A stretch of DNA of 64,000 bases from Flaveria trinervia (GCA_025506515.1 CM046458.1:40447731-40511730), one strand, 5' to 3'. Numbered from the stretch's first letter, positions 35,190 to 47,298 are shown. Numbers and translations are program-made. Notes: a model not told the origin generated them from the letters alone.

Positions 35190-35520
35190 CCATACGGCCG
35201 AAAAGAGTGCGACTGAGGTTCATTCGCATGTGAGTCGTGTGACTCGAGTCCATACGCTTGTGTGTCGCACGACTAAGGGCAATACGCATGGGGAGTCATA
35301 CGACTGAGGGTCCATTCGCCTTGGTGTTCATCCGCATTTGTGCTCAATCGCACAAGTGTCCATCCGAATTTGTTCCATTCGCATGGGACTCATTCGCATT
35401 GTGTTCATCCGCATTCGGTCCATTCGCATGGGGCCCATTCGCCTGGTGTCCATCCACATGGGTTCAGTCGCCTGGAAGGCCATGTGACTAAAGGGTGCCC
35501 ATGCGCCCAAGTAGGGCTTG
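35190..35520. repeat. CpG-rich word array in LTR of Gypsy E
   Basis: About twenty copies of words such as CCATTCGCATGGG, CATCCGCATT and GTCGTGTGACT. Homologous arrays lie at about 39060-39300 and 43230-43480 in the solo LTRs. The words also occur in Copia C and D. Confidence 0.75.
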
Positions 35521-36023
35521 TGTACTCGAGGAAAACATAGTTTATTTACTGACTTTCAGAGGAAAGTGCAGGTGTAAGTTTTGATGAGGAAGGTTCCCGG
35601 GAGTTCATAAAGTTGACTTTTGAGGGCATAGACGCTATGTTGGGCATGTTGATGATGTATGATTATGCATGATCTATGTTATGTATGTATGATGATGCCC
35701 TGTATGATGATGAAGACTGTGTATGATGATGTTCTTTATTATTATGTATGATTATTTTCCCTTGGCTTTACATGTAATGTTAATGAATGAAATGAAAGTA
35801 TTATGTAACGTAAAGTGGAAGATAATGAAAAGAGGAACATGATGAATGCATGCTTTAATGAATGATGTAAGTAATGAAAGTCTTGCAAGCCATGGATGCC
35901 GGGACACGCCCCATTGTAGGGTGTTAGCCCAACGGTGTGTGGGTTCGCTACCCCAGAAGGATGCACATCGGGGTCTTTCTTTGTGATTGACCATTCGTAT
36001 GGAACCATTGTTGCTTGCCTTTA

Positions 36024-36225
36024 GTACTGAGGCTAGAGGTGTTGTGCACCGTGATAGAAGGTTTATTATAGGCTTCGGCCCAGTACCATGTGACGGAAGG
36101 GCATAGCATATGATAATGGTACACCTGAACATTATCTTCGGTACTGTGGCCAGAGGTGCTGTGCACCGTGATGAAAGGTCTATGATAGGCTTCGACCCAG
36201 TACCATGAGACGGAAGGGTAAAGTT
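36024..36225. repeat. 117-bp tandem duplication in LTR of Gypsy E
   Basis: GTACTG(A/T)GGC at 36024 and 36141 starts two copies of a unit containing 'gtgcaccgtgat' and 'cccagtaccatg'. The second copy is partial. The solo LTRs carry different duplications at the same place. Confidence 0.8.
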
Positions 36226-36720
36226 CATGGTTTTGACGGAAAGAAAAGATGTAATGATGAACGAATGAATGAAAGTAAGAATGTATAAATGAATGGAAGT
36301 ATGAACGATTAATGAAGATAATAATGATATTATCTATGTGTACGTATGATGTATGATCGCATGAAAGTAAAGAACGGTTTTAAACGAAAGATAAAGTATG
36401 TTTTACCTTAAAACTAAAACTCACTCAACAATGCTGACTTTTATGTGTTTCCAGTTGGCAGGTAATGATTGCTGAGGATGGCATGGGGTAGCTACTCAGC
36501 TCTTTTGGATGGCATCCATTTTTATAATGCTTTTGTGATATAATGCAACATGTATTTTATAACTTGATAATGATGTATTATTTTTCAAAAGCCGTTATTA
36601 TGAAATGGAATGTTTTGTTTATATGTTTCCGCTGCAACGTTTTTATGTAAAATGATGAAATTATATGTTTTATGTGCGATGATCGACCAGCTGTAAGCGT
36701 CCTGGGAACGGGGCCTTACA

Positions 36721-36969
36721 AGTGGATGACCTCTTTGTCAAACTTTTAGATAATTTTACTATGCTACTTATCTACCAAAGTAGTTACCTTGTCTACCAAA
36801 ATAATTAATCTATGTAGTATAAATACCACCTCAATGTAGAGGAGAAGATACACCTCTTGTATACACTTTCATAAGTTATGCATTTCTCTTCTTCTTGCTC
36901 TTGCAATTCTCTTTAAAGTTCTTAAGGTTATGACACTAATCTTGTGTTAATTATTGTGATATTATAACA
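36721..36969 (+). repeat. 5' LTR of Copia H, left end removed
   Basis: Matches 46730-46965 from 'agtggatga' on. A TATA-like TATAAATA lies at about 36820. Ends ATATTATAACA, then the priming region CGTTATTAGCACGAGAGC. Confidence 0.85.
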
Positions 36970-37832
36970 CGTTATTAGCACGAGAGCTCTTAAACTCTAA
37001 TCAAGAAGACTAATTGAGCACAACGTCATCTACTAATCAAAGTAAGACCTTCATTAAGTAATAATATATAATATCTTATATTGACAAGATAACTAATATA
37101 AATAAATTAAGCATAAAGAAGATCTTATTATGGACATTTTGATAACCATGAGACTACTAACAAACTAACATTTATTTATGCATCTAACTTTTTATTTATG
37201 CAACTAACATTTTATCTTATGTCAACTAACATTTACTTATTCATTTAACCTTTACTTAATCTTTATTTATACACTAATATTTTCTTTTATCTCAACTAAC
37301 ATTTTGATTATATTGTTAACATTAATTCATACTAACGTCTTATTCTTATCCTAATTTGTTGTTCTTATTCACTTTTTTTTTATAAACTAGATTCATATTT
37401 TTTAAATATTATACTTATCTATTTTATTTAAAATATATTGTTGATATATACATACACGACGGTTATATAGCCATTGTAAACGGTCATATAGCCATTGTAA
37501 AAAATCACATAGTCGTTACAAAGGGTTATAATTTTAAACTATAAATTGACCACTATCAATCTACTTTCGTTTAAAATAAACAGATCATCTCATTTCTCAT
37601 GTTTATCCAAGGAAATCTTTCAAAGATGATACACCCAGTTTTAATACTGGCAACCAGAATGCTCATTTTAATTCTTATCCCTATTGATGAACTACCACCC
37701 GAAGAATTTAAACTTCTCTTATTTTTGTATTTGTTTATAGCTCTACCGCTTTATTGTATCGCAATGTTTATTGATATATATGGATTCTAATAATTATCTT
37801 ACTTTTTGCTTAATTCCTGTTTAGAAATCAAA
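36970..37832 (+). other. Leader of Copia H, AT-rich, no supported gene
   Basis: Degenerate 'aactaacattt' repeats lie at 37150-37300. Two to three copies of a 21-22-bp unit containing 'atatagccattgtaaa' lie at about 37458-37525. The 63-codon frame at 37599-37790 is hydrophobic and AT-biased, and I do not accept it as a gene. Confidence 0.5.
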
Positions 37833-38505
37833 ATGTTGAACATTGCAAAAATCGAATTCTCGGCACCTAGTGTTAATGGAGAAAACTATATGCCTTGGAC
37901 GACCCATGTGAGAAGACATCTTAAATCAATGGGTGTCTTAGAAACAATACAAGAGGGGAATGCTTGCTGAGATCAAGACAAGGCGAAAGTCGATGTCTTT
38001 TTACATAAACATATTGATGAAATGTTGCAATTTGAATATTCAATTTGTGAGGATCCTTATGTTTTATGGAAAGACTTACAAAGCAGATTTGATCATCAAA
38101 GGGAAGTTCTACTTTCCACTGCTAGAGATGAATGAAACAATCCCAGGTTCCAAGATTTTAAAAGGTAAATGAATACACATTTGCTTTGTTCAGAATATGC
38201 TCGACCCTCAGATTTTGTGGGCAAACTGTAACCGAGGAAGATATGTTGGAGAAAACATGCTCCATATTTCATGCATCAAATATAAACTTGCAACAACAAT
38301 ATAGGTTGAAAAAGTTTAAAATATATTCTTATTTGAATTCATTTCTCCTCGTAGAAGAAAAACATAATGAGCTCTTGATGAAAAATCATCAAGCTCGCCC
38401 CACAGGATCATTAACAATTCCAGAGATAAATATTACTACTAAAAACTCTAAAAGAAAGTGGGGGCGAGGTCATGGTCATGGTTCTTTTGATAAAAGTTAC
38501 CCTAA

Positions 38506-40444
38506 TATAACACCCAGTTATTTTCTTGTGAGCCGACAAAAGAAAGAAAGGAAATAAAGTCCAAAGTTGAGGGACCAAACTTGCCAAAACAGGAAAAACC
38601 TTGGAAGAGTGGGGGATTAAGAGGGGAGTGCAGCCCACACCCTCCCCCATACTCACAAATTCGGCCAAGAGAGAGAAGAGGGAGAAAAAAAGGTTTCAAG
38701 CTTCGATTTCGTGGATTCAAGCGCAAAAGTTAAGGTGTGGTGGGTGGATTGACGCTCTACTCGACGAGGTTGTTTGTATGAGTTCTAGGACCCCTATTTT
38801 TACACGTTTTCAATTGATTTGGGGCTGGAACACATAGTAAAACCCGTTTTTGAAATGTGTGTTGACCCCGTGTGTATGTGTTTGTGTGTGATGCGAATGG
38901 GGTTGTTTTCGGGCTTGTGTGTGCTTGAATGGTGTTGTGGTATGTGTTTCTAAGGTTTAGGATGGTTGATTTGGGCTTAGAACAGGTTTGAGGGGGTTTG
39001 GAGGCCGAAAAGTGCAGATTGGGTTCGGGATGAACTGCATTCTACATCAGCGAGGGCTATGCGACCGAATGGCATGTGACTAAGGTTCATTCTCATGCGA
39101 GTCGTGCGACTGGAGTCCATACGCTTATTAGTCATGTGACTGAGGTTCATTCGCATGGGGGTCATGCGAATGGGGTCCATACGCCTAGGTTCATCCGCAT
39201 TAGGTCCATTCGCATAGGTGTTCATCCGCATTAGATCCATTCGCATAGGATCCATCCACATTGGATCCATTCCCCTAATGTTCAGTCGCCTGGGAGGCCA
39301 TGCTACTAGAAGTTGCCCATATGCCCAAATAGGGCTCATGCGCCCGGGAAAGCATGGTTTAACTTTCTGACTTTCGGGGAGATGGGTAGATGTAAGCTTT
39401 TACTTTGAAGGTTCCCGGGGGTTCCTGTAAGTTGACTTTGGAGGTCATAGACGATATGTGGGGCATGTACGTTGATGTAAGATTTTTGCTTATTCATGTT
39501 GTTATGTATGTATGATTTAAGCCTCGTATGATGATGTTGTATGTTTATTATGTTCCTTGGCTTTACTTGTATGTTAATGAATGAAATGAAAAGTATTATG
39601 TAACGTAGAGCGGAAGATAATGAAACGGGGAACGAAACAAAGAATGCATGCATTAATGAACAAACGAACGTAAGAAAGTCTTGCAAGCAAATGCATGGAG
39701 GTTCACACTCAATGAGGAGTGTTAGCTCAACCGTGTGCGGGTTAGCTACCCCATGAGGATGCACACCGGGTCTTGATCTGCGTGATCAAGCATATGTATG
39801 GAGGTTCACAGCAATGAGGGGTTGTCAGCTCAACTGTGTGCGGGTTAAATACCCATGAGGATGCACACAGGGGGTTCAATCTTTGTGATTGACCAGATGT
39901 ATGTGGTCCTTGTCGCTTAACCCTAGATAAATTGCTTGGTGCTCTAGAGGGGGGTTAAGCACATGACAGGACCTAGATGAAAATGAAAAGATAATAAAAG
40001 CATGAAATGAACGATGATGAAGATAATAACTATTATCTATGTGTACGTACGATGTGTGATCACGTTCTAAGACTATTATGATTTCAAAGTAAGTAAATGA
40101 CGGTTTTCAAACGAAAGATAAAGTATGTTTTATTATAAAACTATAACTCACTCAGCAAAGCTGACTTTTATGTGTTTCCAGTTGACAGGTAATGTTGCTG
40201 AGGATGGCACGAGGCGGCTACTCAGCTCTTTTGGATGGCATTCTTTTGTTTAATGTGTTTGCATTGTAATGCGAACGAATGATGTTTGAAATGAACGACT
40301 ATATTAACTTGCAAAAGCATTTATAATGAAATGAAAAGTTATTTGAATATTCCATTGCGATGTTTTATGAAGGTTAAATGTAAAGCTTTATGTTTTATGA
40401 GCAATGATTACCGGGTGTAAGCGTCCCGAGAACGGGGCCTTACA
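38506..40444 (+). repeat. Gypsy solo LTR 1 in gag of H (1,939 bp)
   Basis: Begins TATAACACCC, where the intact relative at 42661 has TGTAACACCC, so the terminal TG has become TA. Ends GAACGGGGCCTTACA. Flanks are CCTAA (38501-38505) and CCTGA (40445-40449), a 5-bp target duplication with one mismatch. No internal Gypsy sequence is present, as expected after LTR-LTR recombination. Confidence 0.88.
39695..39890. repeat. 103-bp tandem duplication in solo LTR 1
   Basis: ATGGAGGTTCACA at 39695 and ATGGAGGTTCACA at 39798 open two copies containing 'agctcaac.gtgtgcgggtta' and 'gaggatgcacac'. Confidence 0.8.
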
Positions 40445-40990
40445 CCTGATAACCACAACTATTCTTTTAAAGGTAATAATAAATAAATGAGGTAACTTTT
40501 ATAGTCGTGGACATGGTCGTGGTCGTGGTCGTGGATATGGCCATGGTATAAATCAAAGAACTGTCAATTACCACGCCCCACAAAACAATTACAACCAGTA
40601 CAAAGGGAATGAAGCTGGTAGATTCGAAAACAATAGCATTTCATGTTTTAGATATGGTAGCACAAACCACTGGTTGAAGGCTTGTCGCACAGCTCCACAT
40701 TTGTGTGAACTATGCCAAGCCTCTCTTATAAGGAAAGAGAAGGAAGTGAACCATATTGATAATTTTAATGATCTCAATGTTGAGTTGAACACTACAAACT
40801 TCGACATAGACCTTTGAAACACATGTTGCTTTACCACAATAGTTATATGCAACAATTAAGTGTTTTTCTATCCTTAATCATGTTTTTTTCTTCATGCAAT
40901 ATTTTCTTTCGATTAAATAAAGTTTTTGTTAAAATATAACAATATTGTCGTAATTCACTTATTCTTTTTCTTTATACTTTCAAAATTAAA

Positions 40991-42643
40991 ATGAACATCA
41001 CTGGAGCACAAAATCAAACAAGTGAAGCAGATATATGTATAGCGGATAGTGGAGCCACACACACTATAGTTATATCTAAAAACTAATTTTTTAAACTTAA
41101 ACCAACAAAAGGAATCATTAATACAATATCAGGCCTTACAGAATTGATAGAAGAAGTGGGAAAACCTAATTTAGCATTACCAAATGGTACAAATATTATA
41201 ATAGAAAATGTTTTATTTTCCCCTAAATCAACAAGAAATTTGTTGACTTTCAAAAACATATATCATAATGGATATGATACTCAGTCAAGAACTGTTGATA
41301 ATGAAAAATATTTGCATATCATAAGCAAAGATCATATATTAGAAAAACTGCTAATGCTTCAGTCTAGTTTACATTATACATATACTAATTTGCTTCAGGC
41401 ATATATGGCAGTTAAAGAAAAATTTTGTGATCCTAAAATACTTAACTTATGGCATGACAGATTAGGTCATCTAGGATCTACAATGATGAAGAGAATAATT
41501 GAATACACTCATGGGCATCCATTGAAATATCTAAAAATCCCACAATCAAATAAAATTCCTTTGTGTAGATCTTGTTCTCTCGGGAAATTAATCACAAGGG
41601 CTTCGCCTGTGAAAATTGAAAAAGAATCATCTTTGTTTGTTGAAAGAATTCGAGGAGATATATGTGGGCCAATTCATCCCCATGTGGACCATTTAGATAC
41701 TTTATGGTTTTGATAAAGCATGAAGTAGATGGTATCATGTCTCTTTTTTATCAACTCGTAATGTAGCATTTGCTAAATTTCTTGCACAAATTATCAAATT
41801 ATGAGAACCTTTTCCTGATTAAACTATCAAAAGGGTGAGACTTGATAATAGTGGTGAATTCACATCACATGCTTTTAATGATTATTGCATGTCTGTAGGA
41901 ATTATTGTTGAACACCCTCTTGCTCATGTACACACACAAAATGGCTTAGCTGAGACGTTAATCAAATGTCTACAACTAATAGCTAGACCATTAATAATGT
42001 GGACAAAGCTCCCTGTGTCTATTTGGGGTCATGTAATTCTCATGCTGGATCACTAATTCGAATGAGACCAAGTGAAAATCTTAAATACTCTCCGTTACAA
42101 CTTGTTTCTAGCAATGAGCCAAACATTTCCCACCTTAGAATTTTTGGGTGTGCTATGTATGTCCCTATTGCACCACCACAACTCACAAAAATGGGTCCTC
42201 AAAGAAGGTTGGGAATATATGTTGGATATGAATCAACTTCCATCATAAGATATCTTCAACCTTTAACAGGTGATGTATTTACATCATGTTTTGTTGATTG
42301 TCATTTTAACGAGTCAGTTTTCCCAGCATTAGGGGGAGAAAAGAAAAAACACAAGAAAATGATGTCTTATGGTATGTTCCATCATTATTGTATCTTGATC
42401 TAGTAACTAAACAATATGAGACAGAGGTTCAAAAGATAATACACCTGCAAGAAATTGCAAATCAATTACCTGATGCATTTACTGATACAAATAGAGTTAC
42501 TAAATATCATATACCAGCTGCTAATGCTCCAGCACGAGTTGATATTCCAAATAAGCAAATAGATAACACAATGGCTCATGAATCTCAAAAATGTTTGAAA
42601 CGAGAAAGACCAATTGGTTCCAAAGATAAAAATCCTCTAAAAT
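40991..42643 (+). pseudogene. pol: Protease and integrase part of pol, Copia H
   Basis: Protease shows IADSGATHTIV near 41041, followed by a stop. The pre-integrase domain has LNLWHDRLGHLGS (about 41446) and the Cys pair CRSCSLGK. Integrase follows with RGDICGP (about 41650), LDNSGEF (about 41838) and HTQNGLAET (about 41930), so the three catalytic positions are readable across stops at 41711 and 41821. It continues with LRIFGCAMYVPIAPPQ and ends in a Lys-rich part near 42640, where solo LTR 2 interrupts. Confidence 0.85.
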
Positions 42644-42660
42644 GAAAAACTCATGAAAAG

Positions 42661-44772
42661 TGTAACACCCGGTTATTTATTTATTTTGAAGCCAACGAAA
42701 CAAGAAAAAGAAATAAAGTCCAAAGTCAAGGGACCAAACTCGCTAATAAGAGAAAGTTGGGTGAGTTGGGGTATTTGAAGGGAGAGGTCATCCCTTACCC
42801 TCTCCCCACACTAAAAATTCAGCTAAAGAGAGAAAGGGAGAAGAAAAGGGGGAGAAAAAGAAGAGAAAGGCTTGATTCGTGTGGGTTCGAGCTTGAAAAT
42901 CATCATGTAGCGGGTCCAAACGAAGCTCTACTTGTCGGTGTGGTTTGTGTGAGTTCTAGGACCCCTCGTTTAAACATTTTGGGTCGATTTTGGGGCTGGA
43001 ACACATCTGAAAACCCATTTTTGTATGTGTGTGTGTTTGACCCATTTGTATGTGTTTGCGTGTGATGTGTTTGGACATTGTTTCTGAGCATGTGCGTGCT
43101 TGAATGGTGTTATGGTATGCATTCCTAAGGTTTAGGATGGTTGATTTGGGCTTAGAGTGGGTTTGGATGAGCTTGGAGGTTGAAAATGGCAGATTGGGTT
43201 CTGGATGAACTACATTCTGCACCAGCTAGGGCTAGGCGACCGAATGGGGCCCATACGGCTCATGGAGGTGCGATTGAGGTTCATTCGCACAACTGAGAGT
43301 TCATTCGCACCACTGAGAGCCCATTCGCATAAATGCTCATCCGCATTAGATCCATTCGCATGGGACTCATCCGCATTGAGTCCATTCGCATTAGTTTCAT
43401 TCGCACGATTGGTGTTCATTCGCATAGGTGTTCATCCGCATTGGTTCAATCGCATGATGTTCAGTCGCCTGGAGGCCCTGCAACTGAAGGATGCCCATAC
43501 GCCCAAGTAGGGCTGGTGTATCCGAGGAAATTGTAGTTTAATTACCGACTTTCGGGGGAAAGTGCACATGTAATTTTTGACGTGGGAGGTTCCCATAAGT
43601 TCATGTAAGATGACTTTTGAGTTCATAGACGCTACGTTGGGCATGATGGTGTATGATTTTGCATGTTTATGCATGCTGCATGTTATGTATGTATGTATGA
43701 TGCCGTGTATGATGAAGTTGATGACTGTGTATATTATGTTCCTTGTTATGATGTATGTTTATCTTTCCCGTGACTTTACGTTGATTGTTAATGAAGGAAA
43801 TAAAAGTATTATGTAACGTAAAGTGAAAGATAATGAAAAGTGGAACACAATGAATAAATGCATGCATTAATGAATGATTGAACGTAAGAAAGGCTTGCAA
43901 GCAAATGTATGGAGGTGCACACCCAATGAAGGGTGTTAGCTCAACGGTGTGCGGGTTAGCTACCCCAGAAGGATGCACACTGGGTCCAATCTTTGTTATT
44001 GACCATATGTATGGGATCCTTGCCACTTGCCCTAGATGCTAGTGTTAGCTTCGTGCATAATGTTCGAGGTCTATGAAAGACCACAGGCCAGTTACCCGTT
44101 TCGTGCACAATGTTCGGGGTATAACATATGGCATTGATCCGGAATGTAAGAGAAAAGATAAGTGGTGAATGTACTTACCCTAGAAACTAGAGTCAACTCC
44201 GTGCCTAATGTTCGAGGTCTATGAAAGACCTCAGGCCTAATTACCCGCTTCGTGCATAATGTTCGGGGTAATGTACATGTCATCGAAAGTAATGAACGTA
44301 CGTATGAATGTAAGAAGTATGAACGAATGAGAATGATAATGACGTACCATGAATGAACGAAAGTTAATGAATGATGAAGATAATAATGATATTATCTATG
44401 TGTACGTATGATGTATGATTTCATGAATGTAAAGAACGGTCTTGACGAAAGAAAAGTATGTTTTATTATAAAACTAGAACTCACTCAGCAACGCTGACTT
44501 TTATGTGTTTCCGGTTGGCAGGTAATGTTGCTGAGGATGGCACCGAGCGGCTACTTAGCTCTTTTGTACGACATTCTTTTGATTAATGTTTTTGCTTTGT
44601 AATGCGAATGAACGTTGTTTTGAAATGAACACTTGTATTAACTTGCAAAAGCATTTGTAATGATAAGAAAGTTATTTTATGTTCCTCTGTGATGTTTTAT
44701 GAAAGAAAAATGTATTTATATGTTTTAAGTGCGATGATCGACCAGTTGTGAGCGTCTTGGGAACGGGGCCTT
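42661..44772 (+). repeat. Gypsy solo LTR 2 in pol of H (about 2.1 kb)
   Basis: Begins TGTAACACCC and ends GAACGGGGCCTT, lacking the final ACA. The left flank is aaaag (42656-42660); the right flank lacks it. A few bases seem to have been lost at the right edge. Confidence 0.85.
44041..44275. repeat. 148-bp tandem duplication in solo LTR 2
   Basis: TTCGAGGTCTATGAAAG at 44063 and 44211 lies in two copies that both end 'aatgttcggggta'. Confidence 0.8.
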
Positions 44773-46577
44773 TGTTGCAACATCAAACACCAAAACCTCT
44801 CATGAGGAGGATTTGGATGAAAGTAACAAAGAAATATCAATTAACTATGGTCACACACATACCTTATGGAATCAAGATGAAATGGAAAGTATTAATGAAA
44901 TATTTTCATATTCCGTAGCAAGTGACATTATAAGTGGAGATGATGATCCTGAACCACAGTCTGTTAGTGACTGTAAAAATAGGCATGATTGGGATAAATG
45001 GAAAGGAGCTATGCAAGCTGAATTAGATTCACTTAACAAACGAAAGGTCTTTGGACCTATTGTTATTACTTTGATGGCTGTAAAGTCTGTAAGGTATAAA
45101 TGGTTTTTGGTACGAAAACGAAGTGACAAAAATAAAATTACAAGGTATAAAGCTAGACTTGTAGCTCAAGGTTTATTACAAAGGCCAGGGATTGATTATG
45201 AGGAAACATACTCCCTTGTTATGGATGCAATAACCCTTAGATAATCAGTTTAGTAGTCTCTAAAAATTTAGAGATGTGTCTTATGGATGTTGTCATAGCT
45301 TACTTGTATGGATCACTAGATAGTGACATCTATATGAAAATTCCTGAAGGTTTTAAATTCCCCGAATCAACAAGCTCAAAACCTAAGGAAATGTATTCCA
45401 TCAAATTACAAAGATCTTTGGATGGACTCAAACAACCTGGAAGGATGTGGTATAATCATTTGAGTGATTATTTGACAAGTAAAGGATATACAAGTAATCT
45501 TATTTGTCCATACATCTTCATTAAGAAAACAACATCAGGATATGTGATCATAGCGGTGTATGTTGATGATCTACATATAATTAGGATGCAAAAGTAAATA
45601 AATGAAGCAATTGCTCTTTTAAAGAAAGAATTTGAAATGAAAGACCTTGGAAAATCAAATATTGTCTTGGTTTGCACATTGAGCGTATGCATAATAGAAT
45701 ACTTGTGCATGAGTCAACTTATACTTAGAAACTCTTAAAACATTTCAATATGGACAAAACAAATTCTTTAAGCACACCAATGGTTGTTAGATCACTCAAT
45801 GTTGATAATGATCCATTCCGTCCTTGTGAAGATAATGAAGAGGTCTTTGGTCCAGAGATACCATATCTCAGTGCAATTGGAGCTCTTATGTATCTTACTA
45901 ACTATACGAAACCTGACATTTCTTTTGCAGTTAATTTGTTAGCAAGATTTAGTTCGGCACATACTAAAAGGCACTAGAATAGGATTAAACATATTTTTCA
46001 ATATCTTCGAGGGACTATTGATTTAGGGTTGTTTTATCCTAATAATTCGAAAGAAGGGTTGGTTGGTTATGCAGATGTAGGTTATTTATCAAATCCCTAT
46101 AAAGCAGAATCTCAAACTAGATATGTATTTAAAAATGGAGGAACTGCGATTTCATGACGTTCTCAGAAACAAACACTCATTGCGACATCCTCAAATTATG
46201 CTAAAGTCATTGCACTACATGAAGCTTCAAGAGAATGTGTATGGTTAAGATCCATGGCACAACTTATATCAGCTTCTTGTGGATTGCAGAAAGATGAAAA
46301 TGCATCACCAATTTATGAAGATAATGCATCTTGTGTCTCACAAATGAAAGAATGGTATATCAAAAGTGACAGAACAAAACATATACCACAAAGATTCTTT
46401 TCATACACTCAAGACCTTATTAAAGATAAACCAGTTGAAATGAGATATGTTCAATCTAGTAACAATTCAGCTGATCTTTTCACAAAGTCACTTCCTAAAA
46501 CAACTTTTAGAAAACATGTTTATGGTATTGGCATGCGCATGTACACGCAATGTGATGATATGCAGAAGACAATTTGA
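44773..46577 (+). pseudogene. pol: RT and RNase H part of pol, Copia H
   Basis: RT starts with a region containing WDKWKGAMQAELDSL and the ARLVAQG block (44813-45244), then LDGLKQPGRMWYNHL and an intact YVDD near 45560 (ORF 45274-45597). A stop at 45595 and frame changes follow. SAIGALMYLTNYTKPDI is at about 45870. RNase H ends in frame 46254-46577 with YEDNASCVSQM, SDRTKHIPQRF and ADLFTKSLPK. The polyprotein is broken at several points. Confidence 0.85.
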
Positions 46578-46706
46578 GGGGGAGTTATAAGCTGCACTCT
46601 TTTTTCCTTAGCTAAGGTTTTTTGCCACTGGGTTTTTCTTTAGCAAGGTTTTTAACGAGGTAGTACATAAACTCTTGATGTTTGAAAAGTGTCATCCAAG
46701 GGGGAG

Positions 46707-46966
46707 TATTATGAATTATTACCATGGTAAGTGGATGAACTCTTTGTCAAATTTGTAGATAAGTTTACTATGCTACTTATCTATCAAAATAATTTACCTT
46801 GTCTACCAAAATGATTGATCTTTGTAGTATAAATATCATCTCAATATAGAGAAGATACACCTCTTGTATACACTTCCATAAGTGATACATTCTCTTCTTC
46901 TTGCTCTTGTAATTCTTTATAATGTTCTTAAGGAATCTTGTGTTAATTATTGTGATACTATAACTA
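46707..46966 (+). repeat. 3' LTR of Copia H (about 260 bp)
   Basis: Follows a polypurine tract, AAGGGGGAG (46698-46706). Starts TATTATGAATT, probably a decayed TGTTATG. TATA-like TATAAATA lies near 46830. The end is near 46965, where the dinucleotide run begins. Confidence 0.85.
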
Positions 46967-46989
46967 TATATATATATATATATATAATA

Positions 46990-47021
<32 letters not shown>

Positions 47022-47267
47022 TAAATTGCCACCATCACAAAAGATTCATTATGAAGCTTCTTATTATCAAATTATATTATTATTATTATTTTATCCAAGT
47101 TTATCTGGACCATCATACCTTAAGAATTAAAATTTCAAAAATGTTTCATTACAACCCTTACACTTAAGTCTAATAATAAATCGATTATTTTTATGTATTT
47201 TACAAACTCTATCGTATGTGCACTTATATTTATTATTATTATATTATTATTATTATTATTATTATTA

Positions 47268-47298
<31 letters not shown>

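Larger units (their letters stand above)
33951..36720 (+). mobile_element. Gypsy element E, 3' end (integrase C-terminus and 3' LTR)
   Basis: Continues the integrase frame left at 21500, starting with the second GGTAT target copy (33951-33955). Ends with a polypurine tract and a 2.1-kb LTR. Everything upstream in E lies left of element C, outside the window. Right of 36720 begins the LTR of element H, so E is inserted in H. Confidence 0.88.
34616..36720 (+). repeat. 3' LTR of Gypsy E (2,105 bp)
   Basis: Starts TGTAGCACCTGG and ends GAACGGGGCCTTACA. Same family as the solo LTRs at 38506 and 42661 and as the LTRs of I. Small ORFs inside it are translations of repeats, not genes. Confidence 0.9.
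37833..40817 (+). pseudogene. gag: gag of Copia H, split by a solo LTR
   Basis: Starts at 37833 (MLNIAKIEFS). The UBN2-type core runs to 38505 with frameshifts near 37965 and 38160 and contains the motif LLMKNHQARPTGS typical of this widespread Copia type. A Gypsy solo LTR follows, after which gag resumes at 40445. A Gly/Arg run (GRGRGRGRGYGHG, about 40500-40545) and a zinc knuckle follow. The knuckle reads CFRYGSTNHWLKAC, so the second Cys is Tyr. Stop at 40815-40817. Confidence 0.82.
36721..46966 (+). mobile_element. Old Copia element H with short LTRs, host of several insertions
   Basis: Plus-strand Copia with gag, zinc knuckle, protease, integrase, RT, RNase H and LTRs of about 260 bp. 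The 5' LTR lost its first 23 bp to Gypsy E. Two solo Gypsy LTRs interrupt the inside. LTR copies differ at about one position in ten, so H is much older than A. Confidence 0.88.

Noticed and set aside
35258..35540. ORFs of 60-77 codons with repeated Met-Arg-Met or Phe-Ala-Trp words
   Set aside because: They translate the CATTCGCATGGG-type repeats of the Gypsy LTR in several frames and both strands; the pattern recurs near 39100 and 43300.
37599..37790. Hydrophobic 63-codon ORF in the leader of Copia H
   Set aside because: AT-biased sequence, no counterpart recognised, no other sign of coding.
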